NCBI GenBank assembly: GCA_964035575.1
Contig: OZ037912.1
Location: forward strand, 992,001 to 1,056,000
DNA: 64,000 nucleotides
Direction of reading: 5' to 3'
From: Rhynchopus sp. YZ270_cl-10
Taxonomy: Eukaryota > Euglenozoa > Diplonemea > Diplonemida > Diplonemidae
A program made the position numbers and the translations under genes. Of this stretch, positions 45,180 through 55,016 are shown piece after piece. The first letter of the stretch is position 1. Each line of letters starts with the position of its first letter. Under the pieces are notes generated by a model. That model had not been told where the DNA came from. It did not search any database and saw nothing but the letters and a program-made list of their open reading frames with translations.

Positions 45180-46259
45180 CAGGCTATTTCCTAACTCTGG
45201 GGCGTTTTTGCCGAAATTTCGAAAAAGAAAGGCAAAAAAAGTGCGGTATTTTCCTGTGGTTTTTTCCCGCCCAAGAGGGCGTTTTGTTGCATTTCCGAGC
45301 CAATCCCGGCTTGTGGTGGGGGATATACGGAAAAATGGACAAAATTTCAGTGACTTAAATTTTCGTAAAATATGAACCCATACTCGTAAACAAGGGTCAT
45401 TTTCAGGAAAATTCGGAAAATTCCGACATTTGGAAGCAATTTTTTCCCAACAGTGGGTTTTCAGCCCCAAAACATACCGCGATTGGAATTTCCGGAATCC
45501 GTCCGCGCTGTGGTGGGGTCACTTTGCCGAAATGGCCAAATTCTTGGTTTTGGTCAAAATCCATGTGGGTAAAGAGGGCCAAGGCAAATCCCACAACCAG
45601 ATTTTCTCTCCCTGATCCTGACGTCTTGAAACATGAAAATGCCCGAAAACACCGGCATTTGCATTTCCGGAATCCGTGCGTTGTGTGGTGGGGTCAATTT
45701 GCCGAAATGGACAAGTTCTTGGTTTTGGTCAAAATCCGTCAGTGTAAGGTAAAGGGGGCAAGTGTTTGCCTGTAGAAACTGGTAGGGAACAAGAAGCGGG
45801 AAGTTGGGTACCGTGCGCCGCAGGCGCACGGTACCCAACTTTTTTTTTTTGCACCTTTTCTCCACTTTCTTTTGATTGCACGAGCCGATTGCTCTCCACG
45901 GTGGGGTCATGTGTGCCAAAAACACTCTAAGGTACTATTATTCTGAAATATGATTCAATGGTTTCTTAAGGAATCCTCATATCGTGAGATCTCTGAAAAC
46001 GAACCCCGCCGGAGGCGAATTTTTTTTATACACGTGTGCGCGAAAATACTTTTTTCTTGCTTATTTCGCACATTTGGGAGCACGGGACCCCAACATTTTT
46101 TTCCCTGGTCACTTTTTCCCAGACAGAAGTGCCCTACCTACCTTCCCCCTTAGGCGAAAAAAAAGTGCGGCAACCGGGAAAATTTGGTCGGTAAAAAAAG
46201 TGCGGCATTTCCAAAATCTCAAATCCTAAAATCGAAACTCATATTTAGGAAATAGCCTG
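45180..46259. mobile_element. TIR element (1.08 kb) carrying three copies of repeat B
   Basis: Termini CAGGCTATTTCCTAA are perfect inverted repeats; TTTTTTGCA (45171-45179 and 46260-46268) is a 9-bp direct duplication. Three reverse-oriented copies of repeat B lie at about 45290-45345, 45485-45550 and 45660-45725 and a TGCGCC-GCA-GGCGCA hairpin at about 45810-45840. GTGCGGCATTT-type sequence occurs on both sides. No transposase. Confidence 0.78.
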
Positions 46260-46276
46260 TTTTTTGCAGGACAGAT

Positions 46277-46307
<31 letters not shown>

Positions 46308-46742
46308 GAAACTGATTTTTTTTTGAGTGAATGGAAACGAAGATCAACACCTTCACAAAAAACCCCCCCCCCCCCTATCTATCTTCTATCAGATCTGGTA
46401 TCTCAGGACGGAAAAAAAAAAAAAAATTATAGTGGAGTTCATCCTCGGGTGTCTACACTAATACAACCAAGTTTTCAAAGAAAAAATTCTCAGTGTGTGG
46501 GGTTCTTTAAAGTTTCCCTCTTGTGTTCTGATACCTGAATTAATATGGCTTCTCTCTCACTTCTACCCTGGGGATTGCGATTGTCTCGACACTTCCTCTG
46601 CTTTTCATCCGGATGGCTGGCATTGTTTGTGGGTCAGTCGGAGGATGTGCCTGCATAACGTTTATCCCTCCACACAATTTTCTTTGTCTTTTTTTCACCA
46701 TTTAAACAGACACACCTCAAGAGGGTGATATTATTTGCTAAG
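46260..46742. other. Spacer with repeat A copy 5
   Basis: A T-run lies at 46278-46307. Repeat A lies at about 46430-46482 (TATAGTGGAGTTCATCC with TCTACACTAATACAACC). The gene leader has a T-rich tract and AAACAG ending about 34 bases before the next start. Confidence 0.6.
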
Positions 46743-47189
46743 ATGGGTAAAGAAGAGACACCATGCATGGTGCTTCTGGTGGATGGAGACTGCGCGATGT
46801 GCAGCCACTGTGTGACCTTCATTGCAGAGCGTGACAGCCGAGGGGTCGTCTATTTTGAGACACAGCAGAGCGAGACTGGGCAGCGTCTGCTGGAGAAGTA
46901 CAAAATGCCGCAGGATCTGAGCACCGTCGTCATGATCGACCACCTCAGCAACCCCGCAGCGCCTGCCGTGGCGTACGTCAAGTCAACGGCGATTCTCAAG
47001 GTCCTCGCGCACCTCGACGCCCCCTGGTCCGCCCTCAGCCACTTTACCTTCATCCCCTCGCTCATTCGCGATACAGTATACGACTGTGTAGCGTACAGCA
47101 GATACACAGTGTTTGGGAAGACAAGTGAATGTGCGCTTCCTTCTACCAATGCGCGCAGAAGGATACGGAGAGCTGTCCCAGAGTTTTGA
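46743..47189 (+). CDS. DUF393 (DCC family) thioredoxin-fold protein
   Basis: The 148-residue protein opens with a beta strand and the family motif VDGDCAMCSHC (DxDCxxC), continues with FIAERDSRGVVYFETQQSETG and has MPQDLSTVVMID, the order seen in DUF393/DCC proteins, which are thought to be thiol-disulfide oxidoreductases. Both motif cysteines are present. No signal peptide. The start is the ATG at 46743; the frame extends upstream only through a GTG and unlikely sequence. The C-terminus is basic (ARRRIRRAVPEF). Confidence is high for the family and low for the biological role. Confidence 0.88.
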   Translation: MGKEETPCMVLLVDGDCAMCSHCVTFIAERDSRGVVYFETQQSETGQRLLEKYKMPQDLSTVVMIDHLSNPAAPAVAYVKSTAILKVLAHLDAPWSALSHFTFIPSLIRDTVYDCVAYSRYTVFGKTSECALPSTNARRRIRRAVPEF

Positions 47190-48175
47190 GGGAAATAAAT
47201 GCAACTTTTAACGATGTGATGTGTTGTACCCGTGTTTACTTCACTTGTTGCTACCAGGCCAAAATTAGGTGGATTGTTGTGAGGGAGGGATGCATCGTTC
47301 AGTTGGTTTTGGTGGTGCTTTTTTTTTTTTTTTTTTTTGTTGGGGGTGGGTCTGAAGGGGTTTTACGTGGGTTTTGCTAGCACCATTGGTATGACATCGG
47401 CTTTTGTATGTCGAGAAGGGGAAGGCAAAAGAAACCCCTCCCCCTATAATTTTTTTTCCACATCTTTTCAAAACCCCCCCGATTCTTTGTACTACGGAAG
47501 ATTAGCTTTTGCCGAGCGGTTTGTTGAACTGCCTTCATTCTCTTCTGGTACGGAGCGCTTTAAGCACATTTCAACCACACTTTTCTTGGACCACTATCGC
47601 CTGATCCTCGACACCAACATTCACAGCAAACACACACACACAAAAAGGACACCCCTTCCCCCTTTTTTCTTTCCTTTGTGTTCTCTTCTTGTTAGCGATT
47701 TTCCCTATTACCCCATCCGGAACGGTCCTTTAATTTCAAAGCGGGGGGACCAACAAAGAACACAAAACACCCCCCCCACCAACAATGCTCGTGCGTCATC
47801 GTGAGTGAGGCCTCGACTCCTCTCTCTCTCTCTCTCTTTCACCCGAACAAATAAGAAATCCCGCCTTTTTTGGTGGAGTCCGAGGACCTTCCAACTTTTT
47901 TGAGCTTTTTTGACCAAACCACAAAGCTTAGCTCTGTCTTAAGTTGTTTCTTTTCTTTATTTTTCAAGGTGACTAAGCACGAGAGGCTTAGGTTCATCTT
48001 ATAAACTTTTTTTTTTGAAGTACCTGCGTCCGGTTTTGTACGGGCGTTTTTACACTTTGTATATTTTTTTTTTCTACCTAAGGTACCTACCCAAGCACGA
48101 GAGCGAGCTTGGGGAGGTCCGCCTCTATTCTGTATTTTTTAAAAAATCTGTTTTTTTTCTTCTAGCTGAAAAAAG
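47190..48175. other. Spacer with a short dispersed repeat
   Basis: A T-run lies at 47320-47339. The sequence GTGACTAAGCACGAGAGGCT at about 47968 recurs, slightly changed, at 3959 and more weakly at 56110 and 50290. The leader before the next gene has a T-run and TTCTAG 12 bases before the ATG. No gene seen. Confidence 0.5.
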
Positions 48176-50063
48176 ATGCTTGCAGCTCCTGGGCGGGAGT
48201 CGCCGGCGACAGGGAGTCGAAAAAAGTCGAAGAAGGACTCAAGAAAACGGTTGACGGTGAAGTTGTCAGCGAGCAAGGTGTACGGCAAGGCGAAGGCAAA
48301 TAATGTGAACACAGCAGCGCACGCGGCAGCTGTCGCCGAGGCTGTGGAGTCGCCGCTGTCGCTGGGATCGCTCTCCCCGCAGACACCCCTCCATGTGTCG
48401 GTGCGGCGTGGACGCGCTCCCCTCATGGCCGTGTCCCTGCTGGTCTTCCTGGTGTGGATAGTCTACGTTGAGCGAATGGGACAGTCCGTGTTCGACTTCT
48501 TCAAGGCGGCAGGCAAAGAGAGGGCAAGACCTGCACAGCGCTGGGAGAGTGCTGGAACGTATGAAAAGCGGCAAACACCCACTCCTCCATGCGTTATTTT
48601 TTTTTACGCACACTACTTTGTGAGCGGAAAGTGTCACGTCGTTCCCTCACCCAACCATGCTCCGCAACACCACCAACCAACAGGTGATTTTTAGTGTGTG
48701 TGGAAGCGTCAACGCATCAAACAACTACAAGAAGGGGGGTGAGGGAACGACAAGTGACACTTTTGACACAAAAACCTCCCCTTTTTATCTGCATTTCAAA
48801 AATTCACAGAAAACTGAGTGAGATAGAAGAGGGGTCTGGTCCTTTGCCGGTGCACCTGCGTGATCAGAGGGGGGTTCAGCGTTTGCAAGACTTGACGCTA
48901 TTGAATGTGAAGACAACGGGAGATGATGATGAGGAGGGGAGCGACTCTGCTACGGACGCACGGCATCGAGAGGTACACGTGTCACCCACACCGCCGCGAC
49001 GGTCTGCGACAGCGGCACCTGACACAGAGAGCAGCAGCAGCAGCGGCAGCGGCTCGCAGGAAGACGACCTCAGCGAGCGCGTGACCAACGAGCTGCGTGC
49101 CTTCTACAGGAAACGCTCGCTCCCTGCCAAGGTCGAGAAGGCGGCCTCCCTCGTCAATGCTGCAGGGAAGAACCCTCGTGTGCTTCTCACAGCGTTGCTC
49201 AAGTATGTATCACCCCTTTTAGAGATGATAGACAACCCAAAATATCAGCCGTGTGGTCGTAGAAAAGTAAGGGGTATTTGGGTTCTGATCACGCAATAGT
49301 CTTCCATTTTTGTAACGCCTTTCTTCAGATGTTGTTGTGTGGAACCGGATGGGTCCCCTTTTTTTGACAATTCGAGCCTTTCATCTCACCTTAGTAGATC
49401 AACAACAACACAACCGCGTTAGCATGCCAAAAGGGGGGGAGGGCACTACTCCTATACTGACCCCTTTCCCTGCACCACGTCACCCTCTCACCCTCCCCTC
49501 TCAGACGCTACGGCGACGTACAGCATGAGTTCCCCATCCTGCAGCAGTGGATCGACGAGGCTGAGGTGACACCAGCGCCTTCGTCTGCTGCTGTGGCGCG
49601 CACCGCCGCCCCCACGGTGCAGAAGCAGGCGGTCCCCACAACGACAGCCCCAGTCGTGCAACAAGAGACACAGCTGCCGTTGCCGCCGCCTGCTGGGCGT
49701 GGGCGTGGGGCTGGTGGAAGGGGTGGTGGGGGAGGGCGCGGTGCTCGTGGGGGAGGTGGTGGTGGTGGTGGTGGGGGTGTTGTCGAGAAGCCTCGAGAAG
49801 TACGTCACGAGCTTACCAAGGGAAGCAACGTGCAGGCCGCAAACGACATCAAAGTTGGTGAGTCTGTGATCATCCACAAGCTCAGCCCAGGGGTCGTTGC
49901 AGACGTGGTGGTATGCTGCCAACCTTTTTTTGCACATCACAAAATACTCCATTGAGCACAGGGTGACGGGAAGTTCCGAGTACGCTTCTTGGGCGAGTTT
50001 GGCCCGAACAAGCCTATTCTGCTACTGGTCAGTGCGCGTGACCTGGAGGTGATAAGTTATTAA
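48176..50063 (+). CDS. Four-exon single-pass membrane protein with glycine-rich linker
   Basis: Exons 48176-48558, 48810-49202, 49505-49910 and 49962-50063 join with matching phases (introns start GTATGA, GTATGT, GTATGC; all end in CAG) into 427 residues. The third intron is only 51 bases. A basic N-terminus (KKSKKDSRKR) precedes one membrane segment (about 83-98, VSLLVFLVWIVYV). Then come an acidic Ser-rich linker, a helical motif (ELRAFYRKRSLPAKVEKA ... LKRYGD, about 217-260) of a type common in kinetoplastid proteins (from memory), a proline and glycine-rich stretch (about 295-340), and a C-terminal beta-rich part (VGESVIIHKLSPGVVADVV, then GKFRVRFLGEFG) that looks Tudor- or SH3-like. Function unknown. 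Confidence 0.82.
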
Positions 50064-50409
50064 GTAAATGGTACATTTGCTGGTGCCGTGGGGTGGGTGT
50101 GGGTAACAGTGGGGGCACGGTAGAATGGCAACGCCCCATAACGCAACGAAGGGGTAGGTCTAACAACACAGTCTGCACCCATCCCATTGCAGGTTTTCTG
50201 TCATATTCTGTCCTCTTCCTCGTACAGTGGTGCGATTCGAACGGCTTTCCTCGTTGTCTCACTGGAAGACACGGTTAACGATTTTCTTGAGTGACCAGGC
50301 ACGCGAGGATGGGTGCATCAATTTGCTCACTTCTCTGCTCATCCTTTCCACCACATACCACCCAAGGACAATAACACATTTTCAGGGTTGTTTGTAAAGA
50401 AACGTTCAG
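50064..50409. other. Spacer before the receptor array
   Basis: Short intergenic region. A GTGACCAGGCACGCGAGG relic of the 47.97-kb repeat lies near 50293. ACATTTTCAG (ends about 50384) and CGTTCAG directly before the ATG are possible trans-splice acceptors. Confidence 0.5.
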
Positions 50410-53400
50410 ATGTGTCGCGTGCTCGTGGCTGCGTGTGCCTCGTGGTGCATTGCAGGTGTCAGTGCCACGTGTCCTCTGCCTGTTGGGGGTGAGAACTATT
50501 TCAGTGTCTCCGCCACACTTTCCTTTATGCAGGGGGTTGCATGCCCAGAGCTGCAGGCACTGTCTGCAGCCAACCCAAACGTCACAATGCGGTCATTCAA
50601 AAAGAAAGACATATTCAGCATAATAAGCGAATACGGGCGCTCCCTCAACGAAGATGTGGAACTTCTCCAGCACGAGGCCTTCGAGACAGGACACACACCA
50701 AACGATGTCTACTCAGTCGGGGGCTCTTGGATACCGATCTCGATTGAGAGCTTCGCACCCCTTGGGCAGGCAGTGGCAGAAGGTGTCATGCCTGTGTGGC
50801 AGCAGAAGAACCGTGATGGTGAAGTCGTCAACGTTCCATACGTCGGCTCACGCCTTGTGATGTACTACCGCCGTGACCTGTTTGAGAAGCACGGGTACAC
50901 GTGGCCGGAGACGATGGCAGAGTTCGACGTGACTGTGCGGGCTGTGATGAAAGCAGAGCGTGGAGAGCGTGGGGCAGGTGCTGCTGACTTCTGGGGTCTG
51001 TCGATGCCGGCAGACGACTCCACGAACAGGTTGACATACATCCTCATCCTGCTGCTGTCGGCGGAAAACGCAGGCAGCATTGTGGAGTCAGACCGCAGTG
51101 TGACGATCAACAACCCTGCTGCAGCAGTGGTGCTGGAACGTTGGCGGTCTTGGTTTGGCACCATTTCCCCGCTGTCGTCGTTCGGTATGTCGCGAAGTGA
51201 TGCTCAGTCCATCTTCTTTAACGGGAATGCGCTGGTCATCCTGGACTTCACAAGCCGAATTGGCACGTACTCGAAGCTTCCTTTTGACGCTGCCATTGGT
51301 GCGACACCTGGTGGTGGCTCTGGGGTGCTTGGTGGGAACAACAACGTCGTACCCAAGACAGCACCGAGGAAGGAGATGGGTGTGCAGTACCTGCAGTACT
51401 TCTCAGAAGTGGTCCATCAGCGTTCTGTGACAAAGGACGGCACTGAACCACTCCTGGAAAAGACAGTCTCGGACCCGAAGCTGTTTGCGGAGTACTGCAG
51501 CAACCCACAGCACCGCCTGATGTGTGACGCGCTGCCCAAGTATCCTGACTTCTGGAAGCGGATGGCGTACCGCCCAAGTGCTGGCTGTGGTGGGCTGTAC
51601 GCAGACTGCCTCGGCCACATCTACAAACGCGTGCGTCCGTTCCTTGAGTCGACAACACCTGCAACTCAGACTGTGCAGGATCTTGAGAAGGACCTGCTTG
51701 AGCTGCTGGGACACGCACGTCCTGAAACAAGCCATCCCGATAGCGGTGCGAAGTGGAAGTACATGCTTGTGGCAGTTGCTTGTGTGTCTGCGGTGGTGCT
51801 TGCACTCCTGGGTGTTTTCGTGTGGCGTCAGAACAAGCGCATGCGGAAAGCGGACGGGTGTGGGATTCCGATATCAGTGTGTCTTGGGTTTGTGGTGCTT
51901 GTGTTCATTGGGTCGCTTGGTGGGGTGCTGGTGGAAAAGAGCGACAGTGCACTGCGGGAGGTGAGCCTGGACATGAGTTTGGAGGTGCGCATGCAGGCGT
52001 TGAGTGTGATGAGCACAACGTTGAGGCTGACGCTGGAAGGGTTGGACTCACCCGACCTGTCCTCTCTGGGTGTGATCCAGACTGCGCTTGTGGAGGTGAA
52101 GAACTCATTTTCGCGTCAGCGTGTGCTGGAAGGATCGATCATTGTTGTGGTTGACGTTGCAGATGGCGCTGTGCTGGTTTCTTCTGACCTCGGCCGTCAG
52201 CCCGAACAAGAGGCGAACAATGTGCACCCGTGGGTGAGGGACGCACTTACACAGCTTGAGTTCCAGACGAAGTTGATCGACCGCACACGCACAGTGAGAG
52301 TGACGGACGACGAGGGGACTGTGGCGCTGTGCAACCAGGACCAGGTGTCTGTTGGGCTTCGTGAGGGGTTCGGACGGGACAGGTCTTGGGTTCTGATGTA
52401 CATCACACCCGAGCACGTGATTCTTGGGAGGGCAACAGCAACACGTGAGGCGACGCTGTACATCGGTGTGTCGCTGGCACTTGCAGCTGTTGTGTGTGTT
52501 GTGTTCTGTGCAGTGGTGGTGACGAACCCGCTTGTGCACCTTGCAGAGGACATGGAGCACGTGCGCACAATGAACCTTGAGCGAGTGAGCGACACAAAGC
52601 GTTCGCTCTTCACTGAGCTGGGGAGTCTGCGTGCTGGCTTCGACTCGATGCGTGCGCTGCTTGTGTACTACAAAGCCTTCATGCCGCAGAGTGTGCTTGT
52701 GGACAGCTCTTCTGAGCAGTGCTCTGACACAGCATCTTCGAGGGTGCTTTCGAAGTCGAAGAATTCGAGTACTGCTGCTTCGAGCATGAGCCGCCAAACG
52801 AAGGAAGCTACTGTCAAGGAAGCCTTGTCGATGGGACTGAAGAAGAAGAAGGTGGCACTTCTGCTCACAAACCTGAGAGGGTTTGATAAGCACAGTGACC
52901 CCAGCACACTGACGCTGCACACAGCCATGCTGGAGATGCTGTTTCAGGAAACACGTGATCACAAAGGCGTTGTCGACAGTGTGAGTGGTGACAAGGTGAC
53001 AGTGAGCTTCAATGCAGTGACGCGTGCGGCACAGTGCGAGAAGAGCGCAGTGCACATGGCTCTTGCAGTGTCGGCACAGTCTGCCTTTGCAGGTGGCAAC
53101 GTTGCTGCGTCGTGTGGGGTTGTGCGTGCAGGCAACATGGGGACGCAGATGATGAAGGGCTTCGCTCTGCTTGGCCCGCTCCTGTCAACTCTGTGGCGCA
53201 TGGAACGCTGGGGGTGCACGTGGGAGGTGCCGATCTTGATCAGCGAGGCACTGGAGGCAAGCATTGTACCGTTTGTGAACACGAAGAAGGTGTTGCGTGT
53301 GAGGGACGGTGACATTGTGAAGACGTTGTACGGTGTGACGACAGCAAAGAAGGAGGCAGCAAACGACGAGTGGATGTACCAACTGGAGGAGATGCAGAAG

Positions 53401-53577
53401 AACGACCCGCACAACACACACAACGTTGCCTTTGACGCCATCTACGATGGGCCCACGCCGCAGCTTGATGAGCTGGACGAGGCGTCCAAGGCAGAGCTCG
53501 AGGCACTTCTGTGCTTTGCTAGCCAGGGACAACTGGAGCCGTTCAGCTTCGACGGCATCGTGTATGATAGCAAATGA
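50410..53577 (+). CDS. Receptor 1: ABC solute-binding domain, sensor, HAMP-like relay, cyclase-like domain
   Basis: The 1055-residue protein begins with a signal peptide (MCRVLVAACASWCIAGVSA). Residues about 25-440 match bacterial family 1 extracellular solute-binding proteins: VPYVGSRLVMYYRRDLFEKH, WPETMAEFDVTV, AAAVVLERWRSWFGTISP, FNGNALVILDFTS. Two membrane segments (about 454-474 and 486-508) enclose a short loop; a second, sensor-like extracytoplasmic part (about 510-680), a third segment (about 683-705), a HAMP-like region and YYKAFMPQSVL follow. The class III cyclase-like domain (about 810-960) has Asn for the first metal Asp (LLTNLRGF), keeps the second (VSGDKVTVSF), and has LLSTLWRMERW where VNxAARLE is usual, so catalysis is doubtful. 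The role as a surface nutrient or signal receptor is inference. It is first of three tandem copies. Confidence 0.88.
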   Translation: MCRVLVAACASWCIAGVSATCPLPVGGENYFSVSATLSFMQGVACPELQALSAANPNVTMRSFKKKDIFSIISEYGRSLNEDVELLQHEAFETGHTPNDVYSVGGSWIPISIESFAPLGQAVAEGVMPVWQQKNRDGEVVNVPYVGSRLVMYYRRDLFEKHGYTWPETMAEFDVTVRAVMKAERGERGAGAADFWGLSMPADDSTNRLTYILILLLSAENAGSIVESDRSVTINNPAAAVVLERWRSWFGTISPLSSFGMSRSDAQSIFFNGNALVILDFTSRIGTYSKLPFDAAIGATPGGGSGVLGGNNNVVPKTAPRKEMGVQYLQYFSEVVHQRSVTKDGTEPLLEKTVSDPKLFAEYCSNPQHRLMCDALPKYPDFWKRMAYRPSAGCGGLYADCLGHIYKRVRPFLESTTPATQTVQDLEKDLLELLGHARPETSHPDSGAKWKYMLVAVACVSAVVLALLGVFVWRQNKRMRKADGCGIPISVCLGFVVLVFIGSLGGVLVEKSDSALREVSLDMSLEVRMQALSVMSTTLRLTLEGLDSPDLSSLGVIQTALVEVKNSFSRQRVLEGSIIVVVDVADGAVLVSSDLGRQPEQEANNVHPWVRDALTQLEFQTKLIDRTRTVRVTDDEGTVALCNQDQVSVGLREGFGRDRSWVLMYITPEHVILGRATATREATLYIGVSLALAAVVCVVFCAVVVTNPLVHLAEDMEHVRTMNLERVSDTKRSLFTELGSLRAGFDSMRALLVYYKAFMPQSVLVDSSSEQCSDTASSRVLSKSKNSSTAASSMSRQTKEATVKEALSMGLKKKKVALLLTNLRGFDKHSDPSTLTLHTAMLEMLFQETRDHKGVVDSVSGDKVTVSFNAVTRAAQCEKSAVHMALAVSAQSAFAGGNVAASCGVVRAGNMGTQMMKGFALLGPLLSTLWRMERWGCTWEVPILISEALEASIVPFVNTKKVLRVRDGDIVKTLYGVTTAKKEAANDEWMYQLEEMQKNDPHNTHNVAFDAIYDGPTPQLDELDEASKAELEALLCFASQGQLEPFSFDGIVYDSK

Positions 53578-53833
53578 GAGAGAGAGGCGATGGCAGGCTC
53601 TATTCACGCTGTGTCAGCGAGGCAGACCCAGGGTTCAATTTTTTTTGTATTCTTGGTGATTACTAGTAATGCTGGGTGTTGTTTCTACTTTGCCCTCTCT
53701 TTACAATAGTTTCCTCTTGGGAAAAGCCGAAATTCTAAAAAAAAACTGTACTTCATTGGTCCCCGCCAATGAGGTCCTCCCCCCGCACAGTAAGGGAAAG
53801 GGTTCACCCTCTCCCAAACACACGTGATTTCCT

Positions 53834-54337
53834 ATGTCACTCATACAACAATGTGAGGAAGAATTGAAGAACTTCGACTCCGAATGGATCGGAGTGGATC
53901 TGAGCAACGCTGCACACGCTAAGATGGTAGCCGGCCTCAGAGAGTGTTATGTCACGGTACTTGCCAAGGCACGGGAGCTGGCGAAAGCTCCTGCCGAGGA
54001 TGCGATACCAACTCCAACGGAGGAGGTGTACATTGGGGTACAGGTGGTGTGCACCACCGAGACCGACGCGACCCCCGAGACCGCTGCGACCCCCGCCACC
54101 GAAGCGACCCCGGAAACCGACGCGCCCCCCGACAGCAATTTGTTACATTGCGCTGTCTACAGCACAGAGCCGCCACCCAGCTGCACAATCCTTGTGTACG
54201 TTGGAAGGGTCGAGCCGCCTCTCAAGGCGCGTAAGACCAAGCCACCGCCGCCGCCGCCGCCCAACATCGGATTGGCTGCCGCCCACATGACGCTATCATC
54301 GCAAATGATGGCATGGTGCCACTCAGGGATCACGTAG
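53834..54337 (+). CDS. Unknown 167-residue protein
   Basis: Not recognised. The N-terminus is a charged helix (MSLIQQCEEELKNFDSEWIG ... AGLRECYVTVLAKARELAKA), followed by a Thr/Pro/Glu repeat (TETDATPETAATPATEATPE), a short strand-rich part (CTILVYVGRVEPP) and a proline run. Codon use is GC-rich and it lies between two receptor genes on the same strand. The stop is followed after about 11 bases by repeat A copy 6. It could be a spacer gene of the receptor array or an unrelated small protein. Confidence 0.6.
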   Translation: MSLIQQCEEELKNFDSEWIGVDLSNAAHAKMVAGLRECYVTVLAKARELAKAPAEDAIPTPTEEVYIGVQVVCTTETDATPETAATPATEATPETDAPPDSNLLHCAVYSTEPPPSCTILVYVGRVEPPLKARKTKPPPPPPPNIGLAAAHMTLSSQMMAWCHSGIT

Positions 54338-54348
54338 ATGTGTTTAGT

Positions 54349-54966
54349 ATAGTGGAGCACACTCTAGGGTGGCTACACTAATACAACCAGGGGACATTAG
54401 TATGCCGGTGTGCCGGTGTGGCCACACCGGCTAAGCCGGTGTGGGATTTTGAGAAAGTAAAAAAAAAAAAGAAAAAGGCGGATTTTTGAATTTTTTTCTG
54501 AATTTTATCTCCTCATACAAGGCTACAACCACATCTGTAGCGGTTTCTTATGTGCATGTGACCCCACCATAAAGACCAATCGGTCCGTTCAATCAAAAGA
54601 AATAGATGTTCGCAACTCTCATAAAAAAGTAGCGTACCGTGCGCCTGCGGCGCAGCTAAAAATGACGAGCGGTAGCCCACAGCTCTACCCTATGCCATAG
54701 TCACAGCTACCTTTACCATAGTTTGGCTATAAAAGCGTGCGATTTTATGTCACAATTTTTGAAATGTTGCGTACCGTGGCTTCGCCAGAAAAGTTTTGAT
54801 GTCATATGGTTAGACAAGGGCGCGGAGGGGAAAGAGTTGTGGAGGTCTCTGCCGAAAATGCGTGGGGAAAAAAAAATTGCCTCACACCGGCTTTTTTGGC
54901 TCACACCGGCTTTTTTTTCAAAATCTCAAACTACCAATGTCCCCTGAATACAACCAAGTTTTCAAA
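54349..54966 (+). repeat. Hairpin repeat A, copy 6, split by hAT-like element 3
   Basis: GTATAGTGGAGCACACTC and GGGTGGCTACACTAATAC lie before the insertion and CAACCAAGTTTTCAAA after it. Immediately downstream of the 53834-54337 gene. Confidence 0.85.
54388..54946. mobile_element. hAT-like non-autonomous element 3 (559 bp)
   Basis: Inverted termini CAGGGGACATTAGTA and CAGGGGACATTGGTA (read inward) are flanked by the perfect 8-bp duplication AATACAAC (54380-54387 and 54947-54954). It is inserted in a copy of repeat A; removal restores CTACACTAATACAACCAAG. Subterminal GCCGGTGTG repeats occur at both ends. The interior contains the module also found in hAT-like element 2 and at 62.82-62.95 kb. 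No transposase. Confidence 0.92.
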
Positions 54967-55016
54967 AAAAAAAAGTGTAGTTTTTTTTTTGTATTTTCCA
55001 AAGAGACCAGTGCATT

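Noticed and set aside
52105-53055. 316-residue minus-strand frame inside receptor 1
   Set aside because: Antisense shadow in GC-rich coding DNA; the + frame is homologous to receptor 2 throughout.
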